Below, one piece after another: positions 59,971 to 64,000 of a stretch of 64,000 nucleotides of DNA. The notes below the pieces were generated by a model, which saw only the letters and a program-made list of their open reading frames with translations, did no database searches and was not told the origin of the DNA. Position numbers and translations under genes: made by a program. Origin of the DNA: Anaeramoeba flamelloides (taxonomy: Eukaryota > Metamonada > Anaeramoebidae); contig JANTQA010000029.1 of NCBI GenBank assembly GCA_027625915.1, positions 3,100,001-3,164,000 of the forward strand, given 5' to 3'. Within the stretch, counting starts at the first letter, position 1; the number at the start of each line of letters is the position of its first letter.

Positions 59971-62900
59971 TTATTTTTGATTTGTTTGGTTTTGTGTAAT
60001 TTTTTTATTCTTTGATTGTTCTTGAATTCGTTTATAATATTCAATACTGTTATTATAATAAGAATTTGGGTGAATTGTTCCTGTTAGAGTGGATATGGGT
60101 TCTCCTGTTGTTTCTTTGGGATGTCTAAGAAGCCAATATTGCTGGCAGGCAATTTGGAAATGTTTGTTTTGGGATAATTGCAAAATCTTTTGAACTCTTT
60201 CGGGTTGGTCTTGCCCAACTGTTTCAAGTTTTAAGGCAAGAGATTCGTGTTTAACGGTTCTGAAAATGCAACCATGGAATTCTGAGGGCGAAGATGATAA
60301 ATTGATGATCTTGGAACAAGAATAAGGCGTGTAATTTGTGCATTTACCTTCTTTCCCATAATTGTGTCTGATGTTATAACCATATTCTGTATCAAAGGTC
60401 TTTGTGTTCATTTTTTTGGTGAATTCGTTTTTCCAAAAGATTAAAGAGTCTTCCAAGGACAGCCCAATGCCCTTCAAAAAGAGCCCATATTGCATCCTTC
60501 CCCAGTGCCTTAAATGGTGTTGCTGCTTCAGGCTCGTGTGCAATCGCTCCATGCATGGCGGGAACGAGCGAGCAGACAGCCACACAAGGTCTTTTAAATT
60601 CACCTTCGATGTCGAGAAATACGAGCTCGCCAGCTCCGATTGCGAGTAGCTGTCCTTTAACCCATCCAGCAATTTCTTCATTCGTTTGTCTTGCCAGATC
60701 TGCGGCAAAAACTTGCTCGATAAGGACAGGCAATCCATCAGATGATTGTTGAACATTTTCCCCCAAAATTGAAATCACATTGCTTTCACAAACATACGCA
60801 AACCCTTCAGATATAAACACCCTTTTCATTGCCACCATGTCAGGCACATCTTCAAAGGGCACTTTGCAAAATCGGTTGTTTTCCAAATCAACAAACCCTT
60901 CAAGCTCTTCTCGAAGTTTTTCATTTTTGATTTTGAAAAATTTATGTCCAAAATTTATTCTTTTCAAAAAGCTTTGCCTTTCGTTTGAAGAAAGCATACC
61001 CCATCTACATTTAAACAATGACGTTTCATTTGATAAAAACCACCTTCTGCTTTCTTCTCTTTTGGGTTTGTTTCATTGTATTAAGTATATTAATTGTATC
61101 AATTATATTATAATTATTGGTTATATGAATAGACATATATAGAGTATGTGTGGATTGAAAGAATAAATTTGGGATATTATATATATTTATATTTGAAAAA
61201 AGTAAATTAATTAAAATAAGAAGAATGATAATAAACATGGGTATGTGTGTTTGAAGGTAATGAAATAAAAAAGAATTTCCAGAAAAAAAAGAAAGAATAA
61301 GTAAAAAAAAAAAAAAATTGTTTAATTCTTTATTACAATTTAAAGTTAAATTCGGATTTGTTTTAATATTTAGTATTATTTTATTTTCTTGGTTTTATTT
61401 ACAAGAAAGAGAATAATTTTAATGGTATTTTTAACGAGAAGAGTGCTGATTTGAAATCAACCGTCTTCTGTGAAAACGGACACAATAAGCGCACATTTTC
61501 CATTAAATTGTTCTTAGAAGCAAAGGTAAAAAGGTTCTATGAAAAATTTCTTTTGAGTTAAAATGATAATGAAAACAAAATAAAAAATTCATTTTTTATT
61601 TTGAACCGATCAAAAAATGAAAAAGACCCATAAATTTTTGATTGATAAATCAATTTTTGATCATTTTGGGTGATTTTTTAAATTTTTTTAATAGAATATT
61701 TTTTTTTTTTTTTTTTGACATATAATGGGTTTAGAATATATAGATTTATTGAAAAATATAAGGTGTATATAAAATCGTTTTTTTTTCCATTTCAAAGAAG
61801 CTAAAACCTTAATATTCCGGTAATTCAGATAAAAAATTTCTTTTTTAGGTAATCGTAAATTTTGTTATCATCTTTTTTTAGGGGTAACTAATTCCGATTA
61901 AAAACAAGCTTAAATGTTACTTATGATAGATTTACAAAAAAATCAATGAAATTTTGGAAAAGAAGTAATAGATGGGAGTGGTATTCAATTTCCAATTTAG
62001 TTTGCTGTGAATTATAGTTTTGAATCAAAGTATAATAAGTTTTCAAGTTTGGAAATTTGGATGCTTTTTGAGAGCTCTTTTTTTTTTTTTTCTAATTTTT
62101 TTTCATTTTTCAATTGAGTTATTTTTACAGAAAGAATAGAACAAAATGATTATTTTGTCAAAAATAGAGTGTTATAAAACAACCATAAATTCGGTCAAAT
62201 TAATTTTGTCCTGAAAGAAAACAATTTGTTTTACATTAAAGAAATTCTAACATGTTGAAATATAAAATCAGAAAAAGATAAGATTTTTTAGTTTCTAAAT
62301 TTGAATTTTTGGATCTGGAGATTGGGTAAATTTTTAAAAATGCGATTATTTGCGAGAAAAACAATTTTTTTTTATTTTGTGTCTTATCGGATTTCTAAAC
62401 TTACAAAATGTTGACATGTGTGTTGATAGTTTGTTATGTATATCAAAAAAAAAATTTTTGTCCAATAGAATACAAAATATGAATTGGTCAAAAATGACAA
62501 TTTTTACCCAAATATACAAATTTCGAAATTTTCAAAATTTGCGAATATTTGCGATTCATTTAACATTCATTTAACATTTTATAGGGATGTGTTAGGTAGG
62601 GTTAGTATATTTTAGTTGAGTGACCTACCCCACCACACTCGTTCCTAACTTACTCAACATATCCTCCTAACCCTATCTAAACGAACCTACAAACCACACA
62701 CAATTCTAACACTCTCTAACGTGCCCTACATACCCTACCTACCCTTATAAAATGTTAAATAAAATGTTAAATAAATCGGAAATATTCGCAAATTTTGAAA
62801 ATTTCGAAATTTGTATATTTGGGTAAAAATTGTCATTTTTGACCAATTCATATTTTTTATTCTATTGGACAAATTTTTTTTTTGATATACAAAACAAACT

Positions 62901-64000
62901 ATCAGCATATATATCAACGTTTTGTAAGTTTAGACCCCCGATTCCAGATACAAATTAAAAATTTATTATTTTTCTCGCAAATAATCGCATAGCAAATAAT
63001 CGCAATTTTGGTATATTCCCGGAGATTGTTGATCTTTTTTTTTGTTATTTTATATTTTTGGTCTTGAAATCATTTGGATCTTTACTATGATGCTTTTAAT
63101 TTGTTCAACTAAAAGAAGTGCTCTTCCACAACATCATTTTTAGAGAGTAAACCACTCCTCGAGTCTCGAAGAAATTCATGGTAGCAATGGATAGATCATA
63201 ATAATGCTTTTTTTAGATCAAAATAATTTCTATTCCCCTGCAAATCAAAAAAAATTATAAAAAAAACTTGGAAAAATTATTGGAAATGTGATGAAGATTG
63301 AAATTTTATCAAAAAGTTTCATTTCTTCACAAGAGTATTTTTCATTTTTTGATACTGTTAAATTCAAAATTCTGAAAAGATATTTCATTTTTTCCTTCTT
63401 TGATCTCACTGAATAAATATTTGTGAGATTTGCCAACATCTAAATCTTGATTAAAATACAGTAAACATTGAATTTAAAAAGCAAAAGTTGTTGTTAACTG
63501 GTACCCTTAAAAAAAAAAACAAATTCTTCTTTGTTTTGTAAAAAAAAAAAACGAGGTTTTAATTTGGATAAAAGAATAAATATTTTTTTCAAAAGGAAAA
63601 TCAGAAGAAGCAACAAAATGTGTCTTTTTTCATTTTAATCAATTTTAATAAAGTTCAATTCGATGAGAAAAAAAAAAATAAAAAATAAAAGGAAAAACTA
63701 AAAATAGAATTTTCAAAAACAAACGTTTGTGAAAAGGCAAGTCTGAGGATGAAATGTGAGATTTGATCTTTTTCAACTTCTTTTTTGGTTGCTTGTGATC
63801 TTATTGGCAAATGTTTTGTGATCACTTTCATAACTTCTTTGGATGTTGGTTTAAGTCCTTGAAGTTTGGCTCCTTCAATTTCTCGAAGTACTTTAATTTT
63901 TTTTTTTTTTATTTTGGTTTTGAGTTTTGATTATAATAAAAGAAAACAAAGAATAAGAAAAACAAAACAGCCAATTTGGTTTTGAGTTAACGAAAGAAAT
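59971..64000 (-). CDS. PRIM2: DNA primase large subunit (PRIM2/PriL), 3' two exons; N terminus outside window
   Basis: Exons (minus): 63725-63890 (acceptor ATTAAAG, donor GTTTGT, phase 2) and 59971-61058. The first ends EKDQISHFILRLAFSQ and the second opens EESRRWFLSNETSLFKCRWG, matching the conserved SHFILRLAYCQSEELRRWF run of eukaryotic PRIM2. Then come FCKVPFEDVPDMVAMKRVFI and GFAYV, and the Fe-S domain: SFPPCMERLH, HHLRHWGRMQYGLFLKGIGL, YSCSKI, HGCIFR and IACQQYW. All four cluster cysteines are present. It forms the primase heterodimer with PRIM1 within DNA polymerase alpha-primase and positions the template and RNA primer. About 416 residues are visible; roughly 90-100 N-terminal residues are beyond the edge. 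One C5 run (60760-60764, G5 in the gene) is one base too long for the frame between VISILG and MFNNHLMDCLS. The intron is 2666 nt. Confidence 0.9.
61406..61525 (+). CDS. Exon-like segment on the opposite strand of the PRIM2 intron
   Basis: A good acceptor (TTGGTTTTATTTACAAG) precedes 40 in-phase codons with protein-like content (NGIFNEKSADLKSTVFCENG.., FSIKLFLEAK) ending at a clean AAG|GTAAAA donor. No partner exons were found within the intron. The minus strand is also open across part of this (MENVRLLCPFSQKTVDFKSA), so the strand is uncertain. Possibly a nested gene, a relic or chance. Confidence 0.25.
62340..62990. mobile_element. Fold-back (inverted-repeat) element of about 650 bp in PRIM2 intron
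   Basis: Arms 62340-62583 and about 62746-62990 are inverted copies at roughly 90% identity by eye. Outer ends are ATGCGATTATTTGCGAGAAA and TTTCTCGCAAATAATCGCAT; inner ends are ATTTAACATTTTATA and TATAAAATGTTAAAT. The same short peptide frame appears on opposite strands of the two arms, a by-product of the duplication. The 160-bp centre is G+C-rich for this genome and, read on the minus strand, contains repeated GGTAGGG, TTAGG and GGGTTAGG words. No transposase; a non-autonomous DNA element or fold-back MITE is likely. Confidence 0.8.
63280..63480. repeat. Dispersed repeat family X, copy 3 (in PRIM2 intron)
   Basis: Matches 7955-8105 upstream of the hairpin and 31993-32080 downstream of it. 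Intact hairpin TCTCACTGAATAAATATTTG..TGAGA at 63401-63427, followed by TTTGCCAACATCTAAATCTT.. and CAGTAAACATTGAATTTAAA. Confidence 0.6.

Noticed and set aside
62586-62745. Interstitial telomere array
   Set aside because: GGGTTAGG and GGTAGGG words occur but not as a regular tandem repeat. Treated only as the core of the fold-back element.
62350-62917. Two nearly identical small proteins on opposite strands
   Set aside because: They are the same arm sequence of the fold-back element read on opposite strands. No evidence of a real gene.
1-64000. tRNA, rRNA, snRNA genes or CRISPR arrays
   Set aside because: No GGTTCRANNCC-type B boxes with cloverleaf context, no rRNA-like conserved stretches and no regularly spaced repeats were seen. 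Absence is by eye only.

Overview
The window is extremely A+T-rich DNA from a nuclear eukaryotic genome, probably a free-living protist of the amoeba or flagellate kind. The coding regions are broken by GT-AG introns. They use TAA and TGA stops with the standard code. They encode plainly eukaryotic proteins: a RasGEF with an amoebozoan-style LisH/REM/Cdc25 layout, an ABCG transporter with a cysteine-rich ectodomain, and the large subunit of DNA primase. I cannot name the species. Amoebozoa or Anaeramoebidae-like lineages fit the protein styles, but this is inference. I saw no bacterial operon, rRNA, tRNA or CRISPR array.

Layout. 1-8.7 kb: one small single-exon Glu/Ser/Lys-rich gene (1696-2430, minus), weaker coding-like pieces, one fossil LINE tail (4.56-5.14 kb) and dispersed repeats. 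8.7-16.2 kb: a four-exon gene (plus) for a signal-peptide-bearing multi-pass membrane protein of about 600 residues; its second intron carries an antisense LINE relic and a MITE. 16.2-21.1 kb: intergenic DNA with a dense cluster of palindromic repeats at 18.5-19.45 kb. 21.1-25.55 kb: a five-exon gene (plus) with CAP-Gly, coiled coil, LisH, REM and Cdc25/RasGEF. 25.6-32.9 kb: mostly featureless. 32.9-36.76 kb: a three-exon gene (minus) for a coiled-coil protein of about 1200 residues that begins with a 15-nt coding exon. 36.8-47.7 kb: repeats, the best-preserved LINE relic (39.2-40.7 kb), an inverted-repeat region (42.1-43.3 kb) and an unresolved coding-like stretch on the minus strand (45.8-47.5 kb). 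47.77-54.42 kb: a six-exon ABCG transporter gene (plus). 54.4-59.97 kb: intergenic DNA with a decayed frame, an intact 169-bp Tc1/mariner-type MITE and palindromic repeats. 59.97 kb to the right edge: PRIM2 (minus), whose N-terminal exons lie outside the window; its 2.7-kb intron holds a 650-bp fold-back element.

The genes do not form one pathway: membrane protein of unknown role, Ras signalling linked to microtubule plus ends, coiled-coil scaffold, lipid or drug transport, and replication priming.

The most notable points are the CAP-Gly-LisH-RasGEF fusion; a modular palindromic repeat family found both alone and at one fixed junction inside LINE copies; the fold-back element; and seven places in two conserved genes where a run of 5-7 identical bases is exactly one base too long for the frame (probably assembly errors, but systematic). 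Exon junctions were found by eye from GT/AG sites and phase, and total coding lengths close in frame for the four main multi-exon genes described.
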